A DNA stretch of 64,000 nt from contig VZQC01001018.1 in the NCBI GenBank assembly GCA_009823505.1, forward strand, positions 33,919-97,918, given 5' to 3'. The DNA is from Rhizomys pruinosus (Eukaryota > Chordata > Mammalia > Rodentia > Spalacidae). Of this stretch, positions 55,161-64,000 are shown piece by piece (the first letter of the stretch is position 1; each line of letters opens with the position of its first letter). Under the pieces are notes generated by a model, which saw only the letters and a list, made by a program, of their open reading frames with translations, made no database searches and was not told the DNA's origin. The position numbers and the translations under genes are program-made.

Positions 55161-56920
55161 GAGATAGATCAAAATGGTGGCTCCTGGAACGGAGGTGCAT
55201 CTAGGCAGCTAAGGAAAAGTTGGGGGAGGGTGACTTAGGGGTCCCCAAGAGAACTGGCAAGCACTTTAGGTGGTCAGAGGGCACTTGAATCCTTCGTGAC
55301 TATAATTCAGATGTGGCCCGAGGGCATAGGGAGACAGCAGCAATAACTGTTGTCAGCTGAGCCTCCTTCCCGCTGGACCCAGGTACAGACCTTGATGACT
55401 GGCCCTGGAGGACGGGTGGCTTGCCATGGTTCTGTGAATACATCTCACTGGGTGGGTGACTGGGGCTCACCCTACTTTAGTGTAGGGGACTCCAGCTGCA
55501 CAGCAGCAGAGGTATGTGGGGTCCAAAAGCCTGGGGGCTTCCGACCAGCTTGGGTGTTGCATGGCTCTGGCCAATGGATGAACTATTTACTAGTTAGGTG
55601 AGGGGTGCTGATCTGTTCAGTGCTAGGATAGAGTTGAGACTTTGGAGCCTAAACTATCCACACCTGTACACCAATTAAGAACTCAACAAAAATACCTGAA
55701 GAATATAACCAAAATCAGTCTTCTTAAACTCAATAAAAAAAAAATAATATAAAAACTCAAATGGACCTCCGCCAAATAATTAATAGCCCTATTGAAGAAC
55801 CATATAGTGAAGACTCCTTAGATATAACTCAGGATACAGATCTTAAAAGAACAATTATAAGCATGATTAGAGAAATTAAGGAGTTGAAGGAATTTAAAGA
55901 GCATATAAACAAAGAAGTCAGGGACCTAAGATAGGGATAAATTAAAATAGGACAATGATAGACCATGGAAGAAATGATAGACTGTGGAAGAAATTACAAA
56001 AAATATAGGAGCATTGAAGAAAATTCAAGTTGAATTGAAAAAAGAAATGCAGCAATCCACAAACCACCTGGAAAGGATGGGAGAAAGTCTCAATAACAGA
56101 ATGGATGAAGTAGAAAATAGAATATCAAGACTAGAAGACAATATGGAAGAACTGGATCAATCGAGTAAAGATTATGGAAAATTAAAAAAAAAACCCACAA
56201 GAATGGAATAACCAGGAACTGTGGGACACTATGAAAAGACCAAACTTAGGAATCATGGGGCTAGAAGAACAAGAAGATTCACAGGATAATTGTACTGCTC
56301 AGATTTTCAACAGAATTGAAAGAGATACTGATACCTATACAAGAAGCATATAGAACACCAAGTAGACAGAACCAGAAAAGAAATTTCCCATGCCTTATCA
56401 TAGTAAGAATACTAGATGTTCAAAGCAAAGAGAAGATAATGAGGGCAGCAAAAGGAAAAAAACAGGTTTATAAAGGAAAACCTATCAGAAGTACAGCTGA
56501 TTTTTCATTGCAAGCAATGAAAGCCAGAAGAGCTTGGTTTAAAGTATTCCCAGTTCTAAATGACTATAGTTGTCAACCCAGAATACTTCATCCAGCAAAA
56601 ATATCTATTATAATTGAAGGATAAAGGAAAATGTTCCATGACATAAATAAGGATTCTTGTCCAGAAAGCCATCCCTTTAGAGAATATTTGTAGCAGTACA
56701 AAGAGTGGAGGGTAGAGACCACTATAACCAACCAGCACCACAAAATAAATGATACTATTACTATACAAATAAAAGTCTAGGGCAAGAATGCACCAGAAAT
56801 CAAAATTATTGGAAGTAACATAATTCTCTCATTACTGATTAAATATATCAATGGACTGAATTCTCCAGTTAAGAGACATAGACTGGTAGAATGGATTAAG
56901 AAACAAAACCCACTATGGTT

Positions 56921-57080
56921 GGCTGGGCATGGTGGCACATGCCTTTAATCCCAGCACTCTGGAGGCAGAGGCAGGTGGATCTCTGTGAGTTCAAGGCCAG
57001 CCTGGTCTACATAGTGAGTTCCAGGATAGCTGGGGCTACAGGGAGAACCTGTCTCAAAAAGACCAGCAACAACAAAAAAG
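56921..57080 (+). mobile_element. B1 SINE, sense, nested in the old L1-like element
   Basis: GGCTGGGCATGGTGGCACAT to TGTCTCAAAAAGACC and a CAAC/A-rich tail. The host-element text AAGAAACAAAAC occurs on both sides. Confidence 0.95.
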
Positions 57081-57322
57081 AAACAAAACTCATCTTCTTG
57101 CTGTCTGCAAGGAACCCATCTCACCTTTAAAAATGGGCATTATCTCAAGGTGAAAGAATGGAAAAAATGATAGAGTCAAATGGCACTAAAAAACAAGCAG
57201 GAGTTGCTATTCTAATATCAGACAAAATAGACCAAACTAAAACCAATCAGAAGAGATGAAGAGGGTCATTTCAGTCTTATCAAAGGAACAATTAATCAAG
57301 TAGAAATCACAATCATTAATTT

Positions 57323-58757
57323 ATTTTTTGAATAGTATTTATTTTATTTTATTTTTTCAAATCTAGACCCATGTCCCCCCCATCTCCCCACCCCACCAGA
57401 GCTCATGTACTCTGCCAAACATGCTTTTCATCTCTTTCTCAATCTTTCTCAAAATTCTCCATGTGGAAGTTGACTGTTTTGAGCAGAAGTTCACCATTTC
57501 AGTCAATTCTTTGATGCAGTCCTTTCTGTTGTTGTTGTTGTTGCTGTTGTTTCCAATATGCATCACTCCCAACTACTTGGACAAAAGCTCAAGGGGCTGT
57601 GCACAAGAAATACAACTAGGTAATTGGCACTAGCATCCACAGATGAGGGATACCATTCATCATTTGTTTTTCTGGGACTGTGTTAGTTCACTCAGCATGA
57701 TGTCTTCTAGCTCCAGCCATTTTCCTGCAAAGCTCATGATGTTGTCTTTCTTTACTGCTGCATAGAACTCCATTGTGTAGATGTACCACATTTTCTCTAT
57801 CCACTTGTCAGTTGAGGGGCATTTGGGTTGGTTCCAGCTCCTTGCTATTGTGAAGAGAGCTGCAATAAACATGGCTGTGCATGTATCTCTGTGGTGGGGT
57901 GAGTCTTGTGGGTACATGCCCAAGAGTGGTATGGCTGGGTCAGGTGGCAAGTTCATTCCAAGTCTTCCAAGGGTTCTCCACACTGCTTTCCATAGTGGCT
58001 GTATGAGTTTACATTCCCACCAGCAGTGTTCCCCTTTCCCCACAACCTCTCCAGCACTTGGTATTATTTGTTTTCTTGATCCTAGGCAGTCTTATTGGAG
58101 TAAGATGATATCTTAAAGTGGTTTTGATTTGCATTTCCTTAATGATTAGTGATGTTGAACACTTTTTAAGATGTTTCTCAGCCATGTCTAATTCCTCACT
58201 TGTGAAGTCTACGCTTCAGGTCTTTGCTCCATCTATTGAGTGGGTCATTTGTTTTCTTTCTTCTTTGTTTTTTGAGTAGTTTCTATATTTTGGAAATCAA
58301 TGCTTTGTCAGATGTTTCTCTGTGAATGTTTCCTCCCTTGTGGGATTTCTCTTCACTTCCTTGATTGTTTCTTTTGATGTACAGAAGCTTCTGAGTTTAA
58401 TGAGGTCCCATTTGTCAATTGTCCACCTTAATTCTTATGCAGCTGCTGTCTGATTTAGGAAGTCCTTTCCTACACCTATGTCTTGTAGTCTGCTGCCAAC
58501 TTTTTCTTCTATCGCCTTCAGAGTTTGGGGTTTCACGTTGAGGTCTTTAATCCATCTGGAGTTGACTTTTGTACAGGGTGAGAGTTAGGGGTTTAATTTC
58601 ATTCTTCTACAAGTGGTGATCCAGTTTTGCCAACACAACTTGATGAAGATGCTGTCTTTTCTCCATTGTGTCTTCTTGGGCCCCTTGTCAAATCTGAGAT
58701 GGCTGAAATTGTATGTGCTCAAGTTTAGATCTTCAGTTTTGTTCCGTTGGTCAACAT
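57323..58757 (-). mobile_element. L1 3' segment (ORF2 C-terminus and 3' UTR) of a twin-primed insertion
   Basis: On the minus strand this reads from GTTGACCAACGGAAC through the ORF2p C-terminus (57660-58043 has HCWWECKLIQPLWKAVWRTL and PAIPLLGMYPQ) into a 3' UTR. The UTR has an (AAC)n run (57528-57552), a G-rich stretch (plus-strand CCCCCCCATCTCCCCACCCC at 57374-57393) and an A-rich tail. With the next entry it forms one element flanked by AATCATTAATTT (57311-57322 and 59322-59333). Confidence 0.95.
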
Positions 58758-59321
58758 GATTGTTTACTTAAGGGATGCTAAAAACTCCACCAGAAAATTC
58801 CTAGAAACGATTAACAGCTTCAGCAAAGTGGCAGGATACAAAATTAACCTAAAAAAATCAGTAGCCTTTCTTTACACCAACAACAAGCAACTGGAGAAGG
58901 AATTCAAGGAGACCTTCCCACTCACAATAGCCTCAAAAACAATAAAATACCTAACCAAAGACACCAAAGATCTCTACCACAAAAATTTTAAACCCTTAAA
59001 GAAATTGAAGAAGGCATCAGAAGATGGAAAAACCTCCCATGCTCATGGATTGGGAAAATTAACATAGTAAAAATATCCACTCTACCCAAACTCTTGTGTA
59101 GATTTAATGCAATCCCAACTAAAATCCCCAAGAGTTTCTTCACAGGCTTGGAAAAAAAGTCCTTAAATTCATTTGGATAAACAAAAGACCCCGAATAGCC
59201 AAAACAATCCTGAGCAAAAAGAACAACACAGGGGGGATCTCTATACCAGACTTCAAACTATACTACAGGGCTATAGTTATAAAAACAGCCTGGTACTGGC
59301 ACAAAAACAGACCTGTTGAAA
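58758..59321 (+). mobile_element. Inverted 5' segment of the same L1 (ORF2 reverse transcriptase region)
   Basis: On the plus strand, ORF2p residues from MIVYLRDAKNST through INSFSKVAGYKINLKKSVAF to text coding for [11 protein letters not shown]. The piece ends at CAGACCTGTTGA (59309-59320), just where the minus-strand segment begins in L1 coordinates. This head-to-head layout, with the 5' part inverted, is the classical product of twin priming. Confidence 0.95.
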
Positions 59322-59520
59322 AATCATTAATTTGTACACACCAAATTCAGTTGCACCAAACTTCATAAACACAATTTTAAAGAACTTTAAGGCACAGATT
59401 GACTCTAGCACACTAGTAGCAGGGGACTCTGTCCATTAGACAAGCCAACTAGACAAAGAATAGACAGACATCTGAACTGAATAAGACAATACACCAAATA
59501 ATGGAATCACAAAGATATAT

Positions 59521-60434
59521 CATTTCAGTGCTCTAATAACCACATATGGCCTCTTCCTACTTACTGGTTGCACTCCTTTGAAACAAGGCAAGGTTTTTGG
59601 TAACCACCTCACTGATAAATAAATGGTCATGTATGCTAAGATTGATAAATCAGAATAGGGTTCTTGATCCTGAAGGATAGTAGTTAATTCAAAGGAATGA
59701 TTATTTCTGTCCCAGGGAGCTATTCATTTCAGCATTTAGTTATGTTTTATATATAAGACACTTGATCACTAAGCCAAAAAAAAAAAATCTTTGGAGTGAA
59801 CAGTCTATTTGCCAAACCCATGTAAAACATCTCTAAACATCTGGAGAGATTTGGTCATCTATAACCTACCGGAAGATTTGCAAGGACATTTCAAAGTTTA
59901 TACTTTATAGTGGTATAGTCAAAATAACGGTTCCATTTATACATGGGTATAATTCGAATATTTCATAAATTATATTAACTAGGTGCAAATCTCTCAGGAC
60001 AGGTTGGTAACTAAAATCCTCATGTATTAGATTAAAACCAGTGGCTATCTCCAGAATAGAAAATAGTAATATGCTTAAGCTGATTGGGGTACAGAATTGT
60101 TAATTTTCAATCTGCTCCTGACTTGTATTGAAATCCCAGTTACAGCTATTAGATTAAATGGACACAAATGTTCTCCATGTTTCCCCCTATTATGCAAGTG
60201 ATAATTCTGACCTTTTTTTTTCCCACATAGCACTATAATTTGGCCCAGGAAAAGCTGGGTTCTACCTCCTTGAACCAGTAAGATACAGTCCAGAGGGAGA
60301 CAGTCTGAAAGGGTGTTGATAAACCCCTTCAGCTGGGTTCCTATTTATAGGTATGTTATACAATTCCTGCCTTCTAGAAAACCTATAAACCTGGATTCAG
60401 GGGTCTGGAAAACAAGAGAGGCAGCTTTGATTGT
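59521..60434. other. Unique non-coding DNA
   Basis: AT-rich. No feature recognised. Confidence 0.5.
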
Positions 60435-60439
60435 AGTGA

Positions 60440-60846
60440 TGTTCTAGTTTGTCTTCCATTGCTGTGACGAAACACTCTGACCGACACCAACTTGGGGAGG
60501 AAAGGGTTTATTCTGCTTACATCTCCAGGGTCACAGTTCATCACTTAGGGAGCCCAAGGCAGGAACTCAGGGCAGGCACCTGGAGGCAGGAGCTGAAGCA
60601 CAAGCCATGGAGGAATGCTGTTCACTGGCTTGCTCCCTTGGCCCATGCCCAGCCTGACCTTTATACACTACACAACAACCTGCCCTCAGTGGCACCACCC
60701 ATAGTGGGCTGGGCCCTCCCACACTGCTCAACAATCAAGACAATACTCCACAGACGTGGCCACAGGCCAGTCCAGTGGAGCCAATTCCTCAGTTGAGGCT
60801 CCCTCAACCCAGGTGTGTCAAGTTGACACTAAAACTATCCAGCACA
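60440..60846 (-). mobile_element. Solo LTR (ERVL/MaLR-type), antisense, perfect 5-bp TSD
   Basis: Read on the minus strand it starts TGTGCTGGATAG and ends GACAAACTAGAACA (TG...CA). AGTGA is duplicated at 60435-60439 and 60847-60851. About 407 bp, same family as the LTRs of the following element. Confidence 0.9.
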
Positions 60847-60851
60847 AGTGA

Positions 60852-61067
60852 CAATTACAAAAACAGAAGGGGAAGGAATATGCCTCCTCCCTTTCGGATG
60901 AAGATTTGCCCTACAGCTAAATAAAAAGCATTGGTAGATAAAGGCTTCAGTGCCAGCTTTGGGATGCCCTGCCAGGACCTGTTGGCCAAGGAGACTTTAA
61001 AAGACCCCCAAACAAAAGCTATTAGCCTATAACTTTGGGTGCACAGAAGAAATGGACAATGAGACTC
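60852..61067. other. Unique spacer between LTR elements
   Basis: No feature recognised. Confidence 0.5.
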
Positions 61068-61075
61068 TGTGGTGG

Positions 61076-61482
61076 TTTTCTGGTTTGTCTTCCATTGCTG
61101 TGACAAAACACTCTGACCGACACTAACTTGGGGAGGAAAGGGTTTATTCAGCTCACATCTCCTGGGTCGTAGTTCATCACTCAGGGAACCCAAGGCAGGA
61201 ACTCAGGGCAGGAACCTGGAAGCAGGAGCTGAAGCACAGGCCATGGAGGAATGCTGTTCACTGGCTTGCTCCCCTGGCCCATGCTCAGCCTGCCTTCTTA
61301 TACAGTACACAACAACCTGTCCAGGGTGGTACCACTCATTGTGGGCTGGGCCCTCCCACACTGCTCAACCATTGAGACAATACTCCACAGATGTGGCCAC
61401 AGGCCAATCCAATGGAGCCAATTCCCCAATTGAGGCTCCCTCAACCCAGGTGTGTCAAGTTGACACTAAAGCTATCCAGCAT
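61076..61482 (-). repeat. 3' LTR of the non-autonomous element
   Basis: Minus-strand copy beginning near TATGCTGGATAG. The terminal CA is mutated (plus strand TT instead of TG at 61076). Confidence 0.85.
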
Positions 61483-62632
61483 AATTGACCCCTTGTCAAC
61501 TTGACACACAAAACACATCACTGTTAAACCACCACCTTTCCAGTTCTTATCCCCAAAGTATGATGTTAACATTAACCACAACGTAAGACAGTACAACCTT
61601 AAAAGCCCCACAGTCCTTAGAATGTCCAAACACTTAAAAGTACACAGTCTGTTAAATGTCTCTTAACTGTGGGCTGCTGTAAAATCCAAAACAAGTACTG
61701 TCTTATTTCAAAGGGAAGAATCAGGCACACTCAAACAAAACCTAAGTCCAGCAAAGTAGCTCAAGGCTGGACACCTGGGATTCACTCACGATCTTCTGGG
61801 CTCCAAAGGGTTTCGGCAGCTCCCTTTCTCTGACTCTGCCATCCGTGGCACACACAACTCAACTCGCAGGCCCAGGCTGACTCCATTTCACACATGCTGC
61901 TGCTCTTGGTGGTCTTTCCATGGTCCTGGTATCTCCAAAAAGCTGGGGTCGTCACTGAAACTGAGGCAGCACCTTCACCAATGGTCTCTTCTGACCTCTC
62001 CTGGTGCCAAGCCTCAGCTTCTCTCCATGACCCCTGCAATCCTGGGGTCTTCACTGCAACCAAGGTACACTTCCACCAATGGTATTTCCTGACCTCTCAC
62101 AGTGCCCAGCCTTGGCTGCTCTCTGTGACCCCCTCAAATTTCAATACCAGAACCATATAGGAGACTCTTACATACTACCAAGTCCTGCTTCTGGCTTGAC
62201 ATGGAGGCTCAGGCCCCTTCTGGAACACAGCTTCTGTGTGCTGACCCTGAAAAATTCTTCCCAGAAGATTTCACCACAATGATGCTGGTCTCTTGTTACT
62301 TACAGCTGATTTTTCAGCCCCAGCTAACCAGCATCAATTGTCCCAGTACAACAAAGCTTTCACTTCAGGTTCTGGTCTCTTGTTACTTATAGCTGATTCT
62401 TCAGCCCCAGCTGACCAGAACCCACAGATTACACAGTCCTGATGATCTCTGTTTCCCTTTGAAACTAGAAACTTCACAAGCCAGGCCTCCATCTTCTACA
62501 ACTCTTTTAGCAAAACTGCTCCAAGTTCCACAGCCATGATCTTTAGGCATTCAGTGATCTTCCTAGCCCAAAGTTCCAAACGCCTCCACAATCCTTCCCC
62601 AAAACTCCAAGGTCAGGTCTGTCACAGCAATA

Positions 62633-62651
62633 CCCCACTCTTCTGGTACCA
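62633..62651 (-). promoter_or_regulatory. Primer binding site, tRNA-Leu-like
   Basis: Five bases inside the 5' LTR the minus strand reads TGGTACCAGAAGAGTGGGG. The complement of the 3' end of a leucine tRNA is expected to read TGGTACCAGGAGTGGGG, so this fits with a small 2-bp insertion. ERVL/MaLR-group elements are known to use tRNA-Leu. Confidence 0.75.
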
Positions 62652-62656
62652 ATTTC

Positions 62657-63062
62657 TGTTCTGGTTTGTCTTCCATTGCTGTGACAAAACCTCTGACCGA
62701 CACCAACTTGGGGAAGAAAGGGTTTATTCAGCTCACATCTCCTGGGTCGTAGTTCATCACTCAGGAAACCCAAGGCAGGAACTCAGGGCAGGAACCTGGA
62801 GGCAGTAGCTGAAGCACAGGCCATGGAGGAATGCTGTTCACGGCTTGTTCCCCTGGCCCATGCTCAGCCTGCCTTCTTATACAGTACACAACAACCTGCC
62901 CAGGGTGGCACCACTCATTGTGGGCCGGGCCCTCCCACACTGCTCAACCATCAGGACAATACTCCACAGATGTGGCCACAGGCCAATCCAATGGAGCTAA
63001 TTCCCCAATTGAGGCTCCCTCAACCCAGGTGTGTCAAGTTGACACTAAAGCTATCCAGCACA
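62657..63062 (-). repeat. 5' LTR of the non-autonomous element
   Basis: Minus-strand TGTGCTGGATAG to AAACCAGAACA (TG...CA). Very similar to the 61.1-kb LTR over its whole length. Confidence 0.88.
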
Positions 63063-63422
63063 GGTGGTTTGAATGAGAATGTCTCCCATGGCTTCAAGTA
63101 TTTAGACATTTTGTCCCCAGTTGGTGGCACTGTTTTGGGAGATTTTCGAAGGTGTGGCCATGCTGGAGGAAGTCACTGGGAGTGGGATTAGAGAGTTCAA
63201 AAAGCTTTGCCAGTTTCCAGTTGCTCTCTCTCTGCTTTCTGTGCCCACTTGAAGATGTGAACCTTGGCTTTCTGCTCCAGCTCCTGCCACCATGCCTCCC
63301 TGCCACAATGGACTCTAATTCTATGGAACCATCAATGTAAGCTCAAATAAACTCTTCCTTTATAAATTCCCTTGGTCATGGAGGTTTTATCACAGCAACA
63401 GAAAAGTGACTAATACAGACCC

Positions 63423-64000
63423 TATTGCTGAAGATATGGCATGATAAGAGCATGAAAAAAAATTGTGCTGAGACCCTGCACTGCAAATCAATAGTGGATT
63501 TTCATGGTGTCAGAGAGCACTACACAAACCACTGGAAAGAAATGGTCTTTGAAGCTTTCCTACAGACTTCTTGTGCTACACTTTTACATGCCAAAGAAGA
63601 TGCAGTACAATAGTGGCAGCCTGATAAATGTACACCTGGAAAGAAAAAAAAAAAATCCCAATTCAATCTATGGTGGGGTATGACACATGGCTGACACTGT
63701 AGCCTTGGTGCCTCCTAATGTCAGGAGGCTCTATTGATCACATTAGAAAGCTCTTGGTATCCCTTTGTCAAAGAGTTATAATGCCCCCACCAAAATATTA
63801 TCCAAGCATATGTATCTATGCCCATAGAGTAAATTGTTACAATCTTTAGTATTTGTTGCTATTTGTGTTTTATTACTAGAATTAAAAAAAGAAGTTCCTA
63901 AATGATGGACCAGTCCATTGCAAACAGAACTTGGACACTTGGATAGTCCCAAGAGTCTTATTTGTCACCTCAGAAAAATAAAATTGGATCCTCTATCTCT
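63423..64000. other. Unique non-coding DNA to window end
   Basis: A 62-codon frame at 63425-63613 has no recognisable domain. A-run at 63644-63656. Nothing else seen. Confidence 0.5.

Larger units (their letters stand above)
55165..59520 (+). mobile_element. Old L1/HAL1-like element with 5' leader, interrupted
   Basis: It starts near CAAAATGGTGGCTCCTGGAA, like the 5' leader of old L1-family elements, with GC-rich leader to about 55640. An ORF1 relic follows: at 55984-56211 a coiled-coil stretch (RISRLEDNMEELDQ), then in shifted frames IQEAYRTPSRQNQKRNFP and KGKPIRSTADFSLQAMKARRAW, the RNA-binding half of ORF1p. Later text (TCAACCCAGAATACTTCATC, CTAATATCAGACAAAATAGA) fits what I recall of HAL1, an L1 relative with ORF1 and only part of ORF2. 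Interrupted by a B1 (56921-57075) and a younger inverted L1 (57323-59321). It resumes with GCACAGATTGACTCTAGCAC, endonuclease-like text, and fades near 59520. Many stops; dead. Confidence 0.7.
61076..63062 (-). mobile_element. Non-autonomous LTR element (MaLR/ERVL-type), LTR-internal-LTR
   Basis: Two similar LTRs (61076-61482 and 62657-63062) enclose an about 1.17-kb internal part with no retroviral gag or pol frame. GGTGG is duplicated at 61071-61075 and 63063-63067, so the pair inserted as one unit. Transcriptional direction is minus (AATAAA visible as TTTATT near 61144-61149 and 62723-62728). The internal part lacks coding capacity, so the element depended on proteins from another element. 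Confidence 0.88.
61068..63417 (+). mobile_element. Older MaLR-like LTR, split at its 5' edge by a later LTR element
   Basis: The bulk lies at 63063-63417: GGTTTGAATGAGAATGTCTC, GGTGTGGCCATGCTGGAGGA, AAGCTCAAATAAACTCTTCC, ending ATCACAGCAACAGAAAAGTG...ACA, all typical of MaLR LTRs. Its first bases (TGTGGTGG) lie left of the 2-kb insertion at 61068-61075. GACTC (61063-61067) and GACCC (63418-63422) are the likely target duplication. Confidence 0.8.

Noticed and set aside
60449..63191. Several 80-122-codon frames in the LTR region
   Set aside because: They repeat between LTR copies because the LTRs are homologous; LTR sequence is not coding and there is no gag/pol text.

Overview
This window looks like non-coding, repeat-rich nuclear DNA from a muroid (mouse-like) rodent. 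The evidence is many B1 (7SL-derived) and B2 (tRNA-derived) SINEs, B3/B4/ID-type SINEs, L1 retrotransposons and LTRs resembling the rodent ERVL/MaLR group. The B2 copies carry a 3' part and an internal 17-bp duplication that I do not recognise from Mus or Rattus consensus elements, so another muroid lineage is likely; I cannot name the species. I found no intact protein-coding gene, no convincing exon and no authentic tRNA, rRNA or CRISPR locus. The region is best read as intergenic or intronic. Family names come from recognising sequence by eye, not from a database search.

Layout. 0-15 kb: SINEs (often with A-tail-derived microsatellites) scattered through unique DNA, with a possible LTR at 0.24-0.72 kb. 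15.0-16.7 kb: a B2 directly joined to the 3' end of an L1 ORF2, followed by a short extra segment and a second poly(A), all inside one 15-bp target-site duplication (TSD). 17-25 kb: mostly unique DNA, one old MaLR-like LTR and a few SINEs. 25.13-26.31 kb: a minisatellite of about 47 units of 25 bp. 28.1-30.1 kb: a processed pseudogene of ribosomal protein P0 (RPLP0), split by an 886-bp retroposed insert with an 18-bp TSD that itself contains a B2. 31-36 kb: MaLR-like LTR, SINEs and an antisense old L1-like 5' region. 38.1-38.5 kb: a solo LTR with a perfect 5-bp TSD. 40-49.5 kb: a cluster of composite SINEs, a possible LTR, a candidate antisense retrocopy and a B2-B1 chimera. 50.15-50.73 kb: a second minisatellite (34-bp unit, about 17 copies), with a poly(A) tract containing the only N close by. 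55.2-59.5 kb: a degenerate L1/HAL1-like element with 5' leader, ORF1 remnant and later sequence, interrupted by a B1 and by a younger L1 with a twin-priming inversion. 60.4-63.4 kb: a solo LTR, then a 2-kb non-autonomous LTR element (two LTRs, tRNA-Leu-like primer binding site, 5-bp TSD) inserted at the very edge of an older MaLR-like LTR.

No genes act together here. What the window records is retrotransposition: clean TSDs, nested insertions that can be ordered in time, two template-switch-like chimeras, a twin-priming inversion, a possible 3' transduction, and two independent L1 copies that break at the same ORF2 position.
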